The position numbers and the translations under genes were made by a program. DNA of 64,000 nucleotides from Lachnospiraceae bacterium (lineage in GTDB: Bacteria > Bacillota > Clostridia > Lachnospirales > Lachnospiraceae), in assembly GCA_024403235.1 (NCBI GenBank), contig JAKSSF010000002.1, positions 1 through 64,000 on the forward strand, given 5' to 3'. Within the stretch, counting starts at the first letter, position 1; every line of letters begins with the position of its first letter. This document shows, in pieces, positions 54,781 through 63,016 of this stretch. The notes under the pieces were generated by a model that did no database searches, was not told where the DNA came from, and was given only the letters and a program-made list of their open reading frames with translations.

Positions 54781-56727
54781 ATGAAGAAAATTTCAATTGC
54801 AAGATTTGTAATGGTGATTTTATCAGTAGTACTTGTTTCTACTGTGTTAACCGATGTGGACATTTATGCTGCAGAAAAAATAGAGCAAATAGAAGCGGTT
54901 ACATACGAATTTGACAAAAATAGTAAATATGAGATTGCGGAAGTTACTATAAATGAGACTTCTATTGCCGGGACTCTGAAGTTGGCCGGTAATTATAAGA
55001 CAATAGGACGCAAAGACGGTGTTGTACAGGTTGATGTTAAGGAAGGTCAAGTTTCTGTGTCTTATACAGTGAATAAAGATTTTCTCGGTACAGATGAATC
55101 AAAATGGCATGTAATTGAGGATAATGCTAAGCAGATTGATGGCATGTCGATTGACGAAAAAATTAAAAGTGGAGCGATGATTATTCAGACATCGTTGGAT
55201 GGAGAAAAATGGGTTACAGATAGCATCAGGACCGATATTTTCTCTAATACTTCAATTTTTGATGAACCAATTTATATTACAAAGGATATACAACTTGTAA
55301 ATGGATGCTTTTATAAGGTCATTGTTTGCTATGAACAGGAAATAGTAAATGGAAAATCAAAGAAATTATTTATAAATGTGGATAATAAGTCGTATAGAAA
55401 ATGTGCGAATGTATATATGTTTTATGCGGTCAACAGTAGCGAAAAATCAATGAGTAATCATAGTTCCACACCAAGAAAAGAACTTGGTGAGAGAGAAGAA
55501 ATGAAAAAAGATACCGGTTTTTCTGAGAGAGTTACTATAGGTAACAGTGATCCGCATTATGGATGGAATCTGGGGACATTTTCAATAAATGGCTATACAA
55601 GAGAAGTGGTAGGTAATGATGGGAATAGCATGTTTTTGAAAAATGCCGGTGATAAAGTCACTCTGTGGTTTAAACTTTCTAAGGATATAGAAAATCTTGA
55701 TGGCAGTGGGAAATATGTAATAGAAGAAGATAAGAATGGATATGATTAAGCTTTTGAAATTCCTAAAACCAATTTTAAGCATGGGGCTTTGATTATTAGA
55801 TTCACAGATTTTGAAGGTGTTAAGCATAATCCAATAATATATACAGATTTTCTTGCTGCAAATGCAACAACAGGTGCGGATACACAGGCGGTATTATTTG
55901 AAGAAGGCGATTATGAAGTGGCACTGAATTATACTATTAAAGATACCAAAGTGCTCGGAAAAGAGTATGATTATAGAATTGCTTTCAAGTTTTCAATAAG
56001 AAATGGTAATACAATGTTCTTCCCTTTTGATTTGGGAACAGGAGCAGAGCTTCGGGATAAAGCTGTTACAGAGAATGGTTTTATGATTGATATGGCAAAA
56101 TCCAGATATCTAAATATAGATGTGGAAAGAAGTGTCCTTGTTGAGAATTCTACTGGCCACACTATGGATGTGAGATTTAATCGCCCAGCTAAAGACGGGG
56201 ATAAATATTCAGATGAAGGTATTTATGTTGTGAGTGTAACGAATCAGTATACAAATGAACATACAACAAAGACATTTTATGTAGGAAGCAATCCTTATTA
56301 TTATGCATTGTCTAAGTCAGGAATGGACATTTCGGGGTTGGATGATTTAATCAGTCAAGGGTATACCATTTCGGAAGATGGGTCATTAATGGCTCCTGTA
56401 GTTCAGGAATCTATTTTAGAGGATAATATAGTAGATAATGAAAATGCAAATACAATTCAGGAAATACAGGAAGATACGGTTGAATCTAAGGAAGAGTTTT
56501 TATCTGACGAAAAGGATTTAGTCTTAGATGAAAAAATTGATGCGAAACCTGAGGCTCAAGAAGTTGTTGAAAATGAAGCTACAATAAACAATACAAAATT
56601 ACCGATTGTACCTATATGTTTAGCGATAACATTCATCCTGGTTGTAGGCTTTATGTTAGCAAAAAATAAAGCCAGTAAAACAATTTCTGTAACGGTTGAT
56701 GTTGAAGAAGATACTGGAGATAAATAA
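54781..56727 (+). pseudogene. Cell-surface protein gene with an internal stop codon
   Basis: Residues 1-30 are a signal peptide (ISIARFVMVILSVVLVSTVL). The frame stops at TAA 55747-55749, codon 323, after EEDKNGYD. The same frame continues at once with AFEIPKTNFKHGALIIRFTD and stays open to 56727, ending in a membrane helix (PIVPICLAITFILVVGFML). In related proteins as I remember them an amino acid stands at this point; a single CAA-to-TAA change would explain it. The outer part is beta-rich with an acidic stalk of Glu/Asp before the helix. ATG 54781 is chosen for the GATGAGG upstream. As it stands it would give a secreted 322-aa fragment. Confidence 0.72.
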
Positions 56728-56731
56728 TAAA

Positions 56732-58039
56732 ATGATGAAAAGAACGATTGCATTATTGCTGGCATGTACTCTTACTATTTGTGGGTGTTCGCAGACCACT
56801 GTTGAACCAGTGAATACATTGGAAACAGAAAACTATAATCAGGAAGAAACTCAAGATGAAGCCTATTCATCTGAGGAAATAGATTTGGATGAAGGATTAT
56901 CTGAATTAGCGACTGAGATTCCGATAGAAGAGCAAGGGGATCCTTCTGAATACGAGTATGAGGTTTCTTTTAATGGTTTGGATGATGAAGAACTTCTACA
57001 ATATGTAGAAGATAATTTGTATGCTGAAATTATTAAACAGATGGACAGTAGCGATTATTATGTTGAAAATGTAAGTGCTGTATATGTATCGAAAGAGTAT
57101 TTGGAAGAAGTTTCATATAACTCAAAATCTAATATTTTCTTTGGATATTCTTTGGAAGATATTGAAGAGGTGTATGGTGATTCAAAATATGTTTTTACCT
57201 TAGGAGATAATGGTGAGACAATAGTAAGTCCTTTCGAAGATTATGATGATACTTATGATCAAATCATTAAAAATGTAGCAATTGGTACAGGTGTAATTCT
57301 TGTATGTGTTACGGTTTCAGCTGTTACTGCGGGAGCTGGCGCACCAGCCGTTAGCTTAATTTTTGCTGCATCTGCTAAAACTGGTACGGTTATGGCATTA
57401 TCATCAGGAACACTTAGTGGTGTGGTTGCTGGTACGGTAAAGGGTTTTGAAACCGGTGATATGAGTGAAGCTTTTAAAGCAGGTTCTTTAGCTGCTAGCG
57501 AAAGTTTCAAATGGGGAGCCATTACCGGTGTCATTACAGGTGGTGCTTCAGAAACCGTTAAATACGCAAAAGCGATGAAAGCATTAAAAGGTGCAGAACT
57601 TAATCTTACCATGCAGGAAGCAGCTGCTATGCAGATGCAGACGGGATATCCAATTAAAACAATTCAAGAATTTCATTCAATGGAAGAAGTTAAAGTATTT
57701 CAAGAAGTTGGATTAAAATCTGTGATTGTAAATGGAAAACCTGCTCTTGTAAGAAAGGATATAGATCTTAATTTAGTTGATGAATATGGTAGAACAAATC
57801 TAATGAGAATGAAGAATGGGTTATCACCTTTGGATTCTGTGGGGAATTCTTATGAATTACATCATATCGGTCAGACTTCAGATGCTACACTTGCAATACT
57901 TACTCGTAATGAACATGATAATGCATTTTTACACGGATTTAAGCAAATCTCAGAAATAGATAGAACAGCTTTTGCAACACAACGAAGTCAATTCTGGAAA
58001 ACCATGGCAAATCTATTAGAAAGTGGGGCAATTAGATGA
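56732..58039 (+). CDS. Lipoprotein-type polymorphic toxin with LHH nuclease domain
   Basis: A 435-aa protein starting MMKRTIALLLACTLTICGC, a lipobox with C19. Residues 20-80 are very acidic. A Gly/Ala-rich hydrophobic segment (about 180-265) looks like a membrane-active or pretoxin region. The C-terminal 80 residues read DEYGRTNLMRMKNGLSPLD, then YE375-L-H377-H378-IGQ, ILTRNEHDNAFLHGF and QFWK, the LHH/HNH-type nuclease found at toxin ends. The immunity gene overlaps its stop. Signal, hydrophobic region and LHH tip fit a contact or surface-delivered toxin, but delivery is inferred. GGAGAT lies 10 bases upstream. Confidence 0.78.
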   Translation: MMKRTIALLLACTLTICGCSQTTVEPVNTLETENYNQEETQDEAYSSEEIDLDEGLSELATEIPIEEQGDPSEYEYEVSFNGLDDEELLQYVEDNLYAEIIKQMDSSDYYVENVSAVYVSKEYLEEVSYNSKSNIFFGYSLEDIEEVYGDSKYVFTLGDNGETIVSPFEDYDDTYDQIIKNVAIGTGVILVCVTVSAVTAGAGAPAVSLIFAASAKTGTVMALSSGTLSGVVAGTVKGFETGDMSEAFKAGSLAASESFKWGAITGVITGGASETVKYAKAMKALKGAELNLTMQEAAAMQMQTGYPIKTIQEFHSMEEVKVFQEVGLKSVIVNGKPALVRKDIDLNLVDEYGRTNLMRMKNGLSPLDSVGNSYELHHIGQTSDATLAILTRNEHDNAFLHGFKQISEIDRTAFATQRSQFWKTMANLLESGAIR

Positions 58040-58413
58040 TAAAAACACTTAAGTCAAAAGAAGATTTTGTTTGTATGGAGGGGGCTTCTGAAGAACAAAT
58101 AAAAGAAGCGGAAAGAGAGTTAGGGCTTACTTTTTCAGAAGATTATAAAGAGTATTTGGCAATGTTTGGTGCGGCTTGTGCCAATGGACATGAATTTACC
58201 GGAATAATCAAATCACAAAGATTAAATGTTGTTGATGTAACAAAAAACGCAAGAGATAATAATGTATTTGTTCCGGAAGATTTATATGTACTTGAAGAAA
58301 TGAATTTAGACAGGATAATCATTTGGCAGAACTATAAAGGCGAATTATTTCAAACGATAGGTACTAGTGAACCAGAGAAATTAGATTGTTCTTTTGATGA
58401 ATTCCTAGGATAA
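58036..58413 (+). CDS. SMI1/KNR4 (SUKH) family immunity protein
   Basis: A 125-aa protein. ASEEQIKEAERELGLTFSEDYKEYLAMFGAACANGHEFTGI is the classic SUKH opening, and LDCSFDEFLG the usual end. SUKH proteins neutralise nuclease toxins of polymorphic systems, including LHH types, in the producing cell. ATG 58036 overlaps the toxin stop TGA, so the two are coupled in translation. This tight order of toxin then immunity is the main evidence for the pair. Confidence 0.88.
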   Translation: MIKTLKSKEDFVCMEGASEEQIKEAERELGLTFSEDYKEYLAMFGAACANGHEFTGIIKSQRLNVVDVTKNARDNNVFVPEDLYVLEEMNLDRIIIWQNYKGELFQTIGTSEPEKLDCSFDEFLG

Positions 58414-58441
58414 AGTTGTTGGGAGGGGGAAATGAATTAAT

Positions 58442-58672
58442 ATGTCTGAAATGTACGATAGTGTTGAAGAAAATGAGAGCATTGAAAAAGAAACAGTAGA
58501 TATTAAGAAAAAGGCTAAGAAGGTAGTTGACGGTGTTATTAAAGGCGGTGGAACTGCTGTTGTAAAAACAAAAGATACCTTGACCGCGGCACAAAAGGCT
58601 GCTCTTAATGCACTTGATCAGGATGGGAATGGTCAGATAGACAGTGTGGATATAATTCTGATGGCTATGTAA
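58442..58672 (+). CDS. Small protein with C-terminal EF-hand/dockerin-like calcium loop
   Basis: A 76-aa protein: a charged helical part (EENESIEKETVDIKKKAKK), a small Gly-rich turn, then a helix and the loop D59-Q-D61-G-N63-G-Q-I-D67-S-V-D70. This fits the 12-position calcium loop with acidic residues at 1, 3, 9 and 12. Only one loop is present; EF-hands usually pair, so it may dimerise. GGAGGGGG precedes ATG 58442. No signal peptide. It sits between the immunity gene and an EcsC-like gene. Confidence 0.7.
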   Translation: MSEMYDSVEENESIEKETVDIKKKAKKVVDGVIKGGGTAVVKTKDTLTAAQKAALNALDQDGNGQIDSVDIILMAM

Positions 58673-58681
58673 GTTCCAGGT

Positions 58682-59482
58682 GTGAAAATCAATAGGACAG
58701 ATTTTTTAGAAAAAGAGTTATTCAAAAACTATCCTAAGGAAGTTATTGATAAAGCAATAGAAACAAATCCCGCCCAGGCAGGAATTAAGAAAGAAGATAT
58801 AGATAAAATTGCTGAAGAAGTTATAAAGTTTGAAAGAAACGCAGTATCAGGCATTTCAGTTGTTTTAGGTATGCCAGGTGGTGTTGCAATGGCGGCAACA
58901 ATACCGGCTGATATAGCTCAGTACTATGGATATATGCTTAGATGCGCCCAGAAAATGTTATATCTATATGGATTCCCGGAGATTAATACATCAGAAGAAA
59001 CTTTGAAACTTGATACAGAGACGATTAATTATCTTACTGTATGCCTTGGAATTATGTATGGCGTGGCCAATGCAAATAATGCAATTAAGGCTATGGCTAG
59101 AGCTTTAGCATCAGGTGTCGAAAAGAAACTGTTGAATGCGGCATTGACAAAAGGAACAATTTATCCAATTGTGAAGTCAGTTGCAAAATGGTTTGGTCAA
59201 AAAATGACAAAAGAAGTTTTTGCAGGATTTTTTAAAAAGTCTATACCCATTGTTGGTGGTGTAATTGGAGGAGGCTTAACATATGCTACTTTTAAGCCAT
59301 GTTGTTATCGATTGAAAGATGCGCTTAAAGATACCATGTTAAGTAATCCGGACCACATTGAAACGAACGAAGAAAAAGAATTATTTGAGAATATTAAAAA
59401 TGGTGTAATAGATGTTGAACCGGAAGAACTTTTGGATATTGCAATGGATGAGAATGTTGTTTTAGATGAAGATGATGAATAA
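58682..59482 (+). CDS. EcsC-like protein
   Basis: A 266-aa protein starting at GTG 58682. VVLGMPGGVAMAATIPADIAQYYGYMLRCAQKMLYLYGFPEI and KSIPIVGGVIGGGLTYATF resemble EcsC-family proteins, whose role is not settled. It has amphipathic and hydrophobic stretches but no clear signal. The C-terminus is acidic (ELLDIAMDENVVLDEDDE). It begins 10 bases after the EF-hand gene, so the two are probably co-transcribed. Assignment to EcsC is by pattern memory. Confidence 0.55.
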   Translation: MKINRTDFLEKELFKNYPKEVIDKAIETNPAQAGIKKEDIDKIAEEVIKFERNAVSGISVVLGMPGGVAMAATIPADIAQYYGYMLRCAQKMLYLYGFPEINTSEETLKLDTETINYLTVCLGIMYGVANANNAIKAMARALASGVEKKLLNAALTKGTIYPIVKSVAKWFGQKMTKEVFAGFFKKSIPIVGGVIGGGLTYATFKPCCYRLKDALKDTMLSNPDHIETNEEKELFENIKNGVIDVEPEELLDIAMDENVVLDEDDE

Positions 59483-59527
59483 AACTGTGTTGTAAAAATA
59501 AGATTAAATTCTGATGTGATTAAAATG

Positions 59528-59560
59528 AGGTGGCTCTGAATAGAGTCACCTTTAATATTT
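59528..59560 (+). terminator. Terminator after the EcsC-like gene
   Basis: AGGTGGCTCT and AGAGTCACCT pair (one G-U) around GAAT, followed by a short T-rich stretch. Confidence 0.7.
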
Positions 59561-59578
59561 TACCGATAAATTTTCAAA

Positions 59579-59679
59579 AGTTGTCAAGGAAACATATGAA
59601 GGGAAATATTATTCCTTTCCCGTACCTTGACAATTGAATGAGATTCTCCAGGAAAATATATCTGCTATTATGGCAGATA
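59579..59679 (+). repeat. Two further hairpins in the gap before the HTH gene
   Basis: TTGTCAAGG (59581-59589) and CCTTGACAA (59625-59633) are perfect 9-base arms, extended by a G-U and an A-U pair. Inside them GGGAAA (59601-59606) pairs with TTTCCC (59616-59621). A third stem, TATCTGC (59659-59665) and GCAGATA (59673-59679), follows. The 288-base gap has no gene; it may be a structured RNA or DNA element. Confidence 0.5.
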
Positions 59680-59705
59680 GTATTTCAAGAAAGCCCTGTG
59701 CAATC

Positions 59706-59760
59706 TTGTTTAAGTTTTAGCTATATGATATAATATCCGAAAAATCGGAATATATGAAGG
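59706..59760 (+). promoter_or_regulatory. Promoter and operator-like repeat of the HTH gene
   Basis: TTGTTT (59706-59711) and TATAAT (59729-59734) have a 17-base spacer. TCCGA and TCGGA flank AAAA directly downstream, with near-symmetric AT flanks, where a repressor encoded by the next gene could bind. Confidence 0.5.
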
Positions 59761-59770
59761 TAGTAGTTTT

Positions 59771-60634
59771 ATGAATTTATATGAAAAAATTTTTGATAGA
59801 CTTCAAGAATTGCATATGAGCCAAATTGAATTGTCACGGAGAACTGGTATTCCAACTAGTACGATTAGTGACTGGCGGAAGAAAAAGATTAATCCGCAAG
59901 CAGATAAATTAGTTGTTATTTGTAAGGCTCTTAATATGTCGCTTGTGGATTTACTTTGTGATGAAGAAGATAAGCATAATGAGGTTTTGGTGGCTGATTA
60001 TGTAATTAATGATCAAATTTTAATTGAAACTATAGATTCATTACCTATTGATGGAAAAAGGAGATTATTAAGATATCTCGAACAATGGGTTTTGAAAAGA
60101 GATATAAACTTACCAACAGGTAATGTTTCCATCATTTCAGATGCAGAAGGTCAAAAAGTTGTTGTAATAAATGACATTAGATTTAAAAGAAGCAAATGTG
60201 TTGACTGGAATATTGTTGAAGGATATTTGAAAGAATATATTGGTTCATGCACAGAAATTATTGATACAAATGAAATGATTTACATTGGAAGTGATTTTCC
60301 GGATGAATATGCTCATTCAAAGGACACAAAGGTTTTAAGAGGCCCTAATGAATATGCAAAAGCAAATGCATCCATTGCAATAAAGGAATTAATTCAAATT
60401 GCCACAAATAAGACATTTTCAGATAATCACAAAGACAAACATAATATAAAAGCCAAATTTGGATGGTATCGTTATGATACGAGATTTGCTATTCCTAAAT
60501 ATAATGATTTTGGTGAATTAGTAGGATATAATATCTTTAAAGGTAGAATAGTTATTAGACATGCACAGGATAATAAACTCTATTTGTATGATATTTTGAG
60601 AATAAAAAAAGAAACGAGTGAGCCGCTTGAGTAA
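59771..60634 (+). CDS. XRE-family HTH protein with unusual C-terminal domain
   Basis: A 287-aa protein. Residues 1-62 form a cro/C1-type HTH (MSQIELSRRTGIPTSTISDWRKKKINPQADKLVVICKAL). From about residue 135 the sequence changes: VDWNIVEGYLKEYIG, NEMIYIGSDFPDEYAHS, GWYRYDTRFAIPKYND and LYLYDILRIKKETSEPL. That last part resembles phage or conjugative-element protein tails of the BECR/RelE-like type, but I cannot name it surely. If correct, it would be an antitoxin-like HTH joined to a toxin-like domain. It stands alone, behind its own promoter. Confidence 0.65.
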   Translation: MNLYEKIFDRLQELHMSQIELSRRTGIPTSTISDWRKKKINPQADKLVVICKALNMSLVDLLCDEEDKHNEVLVADYVINDQILIETIDSLPIDGKRRLLRYLEQWVLKRDINLPTGNVSIISDAEGQKVVVINDIRFKRSKCVDWNIVEGYLKEYIGSCTEIIDTNEMIYIGSDFPDEYAHSKDTKVLRGPNEYAKANASIAIKELIQIATNKTFSDNHKDKHNIKAKFGWYRYDTRFAIPKYNDFGELVGYNIFKGRIVIRHAQDNKLYLYDILRIKKETSEPLE

Positions 60635-60751
60635 AACTGTACGGTTGTAAAACTCATTTCTTAATGAAATGTTATATTAAAAATATGTATTTGTCAATCC
60701 GTTTATTTGGAAAACCATTAAGTAAATATTTAAAGTTTAAAGCATATTATG

Positions 60752-60783
60752 GAGCAGGACTCAGATTGATACCTGCTCTTTTT
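60752..60783 (+). terminator. Rho-independent terminator after the HTH gene
   Basis: GAGCAGG and CCTGCTC pair around a 13-base loop, followed by TTTTT. A small hairpin (CATTTC...GAAATG, 60655-60671) lies upstream in the same gap. Confidence 0.75.
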
Positions 60784-60822
60784 GCTGTTTAATACCTATA
60801 GATTATATTTTATATTTGAAAC

Positions 60823-61113
60823 TTAGTAAGGCTGCCTGTTTTTTAGCATCTTCATTACCTGGTTCATTTTTACAATATCTTCAGCAGAAGCATATTTTTT
60901 CATGGTGTTGACAATAGTTTCTATTTCTGCTTCGGAAAAAGAAATATTTTGATTTTTACTTTTGGCAGCTAAGGATAAGAAAAAGGGGACTAATTCTTTT
61001 CCATGGTAATTTTTGCTTTCAAAAAACATATTCTGTAAAAATAATAGTTTATATTCCGGGATTTGGGTAAGGTCTGGATCTTTCATCCAAGCGATTTCTG
61101 AGTTTAGGCTCAT
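60823..61113 (-). CDS. Conserved small protein of unknown function
   Basis: A 96-aa helical, soluble protein without a domain I recognise. KLLFLQNMFFESKNYHGKELVPFFLSLAAKSK suggests an alpha-helical bundle, and VNTMKKYASAEDIVKMNQVMKMLK a C-terminal helix. It follows 61161-61607 on the minus strand at 47 bases, with AAAGGAG before ATG, so they may share a transcript. Confidence 0.6.
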   Translation of the reverse strand: MSLNSEIAWMKDPDLTQIPEYKLLFLQNMFFESKNYHGKELVPFFLSLAAKSKNQNISFSEAEIETIVNTMKKYASAEDIVKMNQVMKMLKNRQPY

Positions 61114-61160
61114 AGGAACTCCTTTCTATACTGGTATTTGATATATTATAAAAGATATGA

Positions 61161-61607
61161 TTAGGTATTCATAAAATTCTCAAACATAGACATTTGTTCC
61201 GGGGTTAAAATGGATTGCAGCATATCTGAAAGGTCTCCGGATCCATTTTGTAATTCTTGAAATAAGGGCATATACTGCTGCATATTTTGATAGGTTTGAT
61301 ACATTTGTATTAGATTTTCTAATTTTTGAAATACTTCCATTTCTTTCGTACTGCAATAAGGAGTTAGTTCCTGTTTTAAGGCGTGAAAATCTAAATCCAT
61401 CCAGTTTTTAGAATCAAAGGAAGCAGCTGATTTAGTAAAATCAGGCTTTTTTAATACTGCGAAACATTCCTGTAATTTGATATAACAGGCAATGGTATTT
61501 TGGTGTTTGCAGGGTAATAGGGGGAATAAGATTTTTAATATTTGTCCGTGATTGGTGATATAGCATGTATCAAAATCCTGTATGGATTCCTTCGATAACT
61601 TTTCCAT
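61161..61607 (-). CDS. Conserved helical protein of unknown function
   Basis: A 148-aa protein starting at ATG 61607 behind AGGGAG; the frame upstream to 61640 would need TTG and lacks an RBS. No known domain. The C-terminal part is Gln/Met-rich helical (YQTYQNMQQYMPLFQEL, ILTPEQMSMFENFMN). It may belong with the next minus-strand gene, since the two are adjacent and read the same way. Confidence 0.6.
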   Translation of the reverse strand: MEKLSKESIQDFDTCYITNHGQILKILFPLLPCKHQNTIACYIKLQECFAVLKKPDFTKSAASFDSKNWMDLDFHALKQELTPYCSTKEMEVFQKLENLIQMYQTYQNMQQYMPLFQELQNGSGDLSDMLQSILTPEQMSMFENFMNT

Positions 61608-61692
61608 TTTCTCCCTGCTTTCTTTTGAGTTTTTTTGCAAAACAATGCATAGTCTAAATAATATTATTATTATATTGAAAGTGATGTATGTT

Positions 61693-61714
61693 AGGTGGCA
61701 CTACAGTGCCACCT
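61693..61714. repeat. Perfect hairpin after the high-cysteine gene
   Basis: AGGTGGCAC and GTGCCACCT form a perfect 9-base stem around TACA, between the minus-strand genes at 61607 and 61726. There is no T-run on the minus side, so it may be a weak terminator or processing site. Confidence 0.55.
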
Positions 61715-61725
61715 TTCTTGCTGTA

Positions 61726-61932
61726 TTAACATCCACAGCAGTTTGTAAGTAAGAGAAGCCAGATAATCCAATCGCAGTTGTTTTTGTCTGAGCAGCCACA
61801 ACCACCAAACATACCTTTATTGCCGCATCCGCCGCAAAGGAACAGTAAAAGAATCATCATCATGTTATTGTTGCATGGACTACAATTGTCACCACGACCG
61901 CAGCCGCAGCCTGGAGCTGTTAAATCACTCAT
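61726..61932 (-). CDS. High-cysteine small protein (chorion class HCB-like)
   Basis: A 68-aa protein with about 13 Cys and many Gly: MSDLTAPGCGCGRGDNCSPC, then MMMILLLFLCGGCGNKGMFGGCGC and a hydrophobic WIIWLLLLTNCCGC end. It belongs to the short Cys/Gly/Leu proteins of clostridia labelled chorion-class high-cysteine proteins, thought to join spore surface layers. The role in the spore is not proven here. GGAGGC lies before the start on the minus strand. Confidence 0.75.
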   Translation of the reverse strand: MSDLTAPGCGCGRGDNCSPCNNNMMMILLLFLCGGCGNKGMFGGCGCSDKNNCDWIIWLLLLTNCCGC

Positions 61933-62067
61933 AGGAAGCCTCCAAATGTTGTTATGCTTTATTCTATGAGGGTGACTTGTCTTTGTTTACCAAATTTTTA
62001 TTGGATAAATTGAAAATTGTTTTATATAATGGGATATGTGTTAACGAAAAAAGAAAGAGGAAGAGAT

Positions 62068-62997
62068 ATGTCACAAAATAGAATACATCTTTTGTTAGAT
62101 AATGTGGAACAGGTAATTATAGGAAAACGAAATGTTGCAGAGCTAATTGTAGCAGCATTACTGGCAGAGGGACATGTACTTTTGGAAGATGTTCCGGGAG
62201 TTGGGAAAACCCAGTTAGTGGCGTCCATAGCAAAATCCTGTAGTGGAAAATTTAACAGAATTCAGATGACGCCGGATGTTATGCCGGGAGATATTACCGG
62301 GTTTACATTGATTAATCCAACTACAAAGCATTTTGAATTTCGTAAAGGAGCTGCTTTTTGTAACTTCCTTTTGGCAGATGAAATCAATCGTTGTTCGCCA
62401 AAATCTCAGTCCGCATTGTTGGAAATTATGGAAGAAAACCAGGTTAGTTTAGACGGAAATACCTTTGAATTACCTAAGCCTTTTATGGTATTGGCGACGC
62501 AAAATCCGGTAGAGACTTTTGGTACCTTTCATTTACCGGAAGCCCAGATGGATCGCTTTTTAATGCGATTAACCATGGGGTATCCTACCAAAGAAGAAGA
62601 ATTACAAATGCTGAAGCGTGGTCAAGAGGCGCAACCTAAGAATTTATCAGAAGTGATTTCTTTGGAAGAAATTGAAGCATTAAAGAATCAGGCACGGGAA
62701 ATATTTATAGCCCAAAAGGTGGAAGATTATATTGTGGATATTGTCAGACTATCCAGAGAAACAGAGGGGATTCGTTTAGGGATTAGTCCCAGAGGTACTC
62801 TGGCCATGTTCCAAGCCGCAAAAGCTTATGCGTTCTTACAAGAAAGAGAGTATGTATTGCCCGATGATATTAAATATTTAGCAGCATCCGTATGGGCCCA
62901 TCGTATGATTTTATCCCCCCAGGGAAAAGGAAAATGGGGTAGTCAGGAAAATTGTATTCTGAATCTGTTGGAACAGGTAGAAGTTCCGGTTGTATAA
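62068..62997 (+). CDS. MoxR-family AAA+ ATPase
   Basis: A 309-aa ATPase. EGHVLLEDVPGVGKTQLV has Walker A; ADEINRCSPKSQSALLEIMEE has Walker B and sensor residues; ATQNPVETFGTFHLPEAQMDRFLMRL follows. The MoxR family works as a chaperone for metal or complex assembly, usually with a DUF58 gene next, as here (20 bases). ATG 62068 is chosen for AGAGGAAGAG; the frame upstream from 62017 has no RBS. Confidence 0.92.
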   Translation: MSQNRIHLLLDNVEQVIIGKRNVAELIVAALLAEGHVLLEDVPGVGKTQLVASIAKSCSGKFNRIQMTPDVMPGDITGFTLINPTTKHFEFRKGAAFCNFLLADEINRCSPKSQSALLEIMEENQVSLDGNTFELPKPFMVLATQNPVETFGTFHLPEAQMDRFLMRLTMGYPTKEEELQMLKRGQEAQPKNLSEVISLEEIEALKNQAREIFIAQKVEDYIVDIVRLSRETEGIRLGISPRGTLAMFQAAKAYAFLQEREYVLPDDIKYLAASVWAHRMILSPQGKGKWGSQENCILNLLEQVEVPVV

Positions 62998-63016
62998 GTT
63001 GTAAATAGGAAAGTGT

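Noticed and set aside
54492..54863. Minus-strand frame over the gap between the lipoprotein and surface-protein genes
   Set aside because: It runs through a terminator and into the signal peptide region of the plus-strand gene, with no RBS or recognisable domain.
55747..55749. Recoded stop as selenocysteine
   Set aside because: The codon is TAA; selenocysteine needs TGA.
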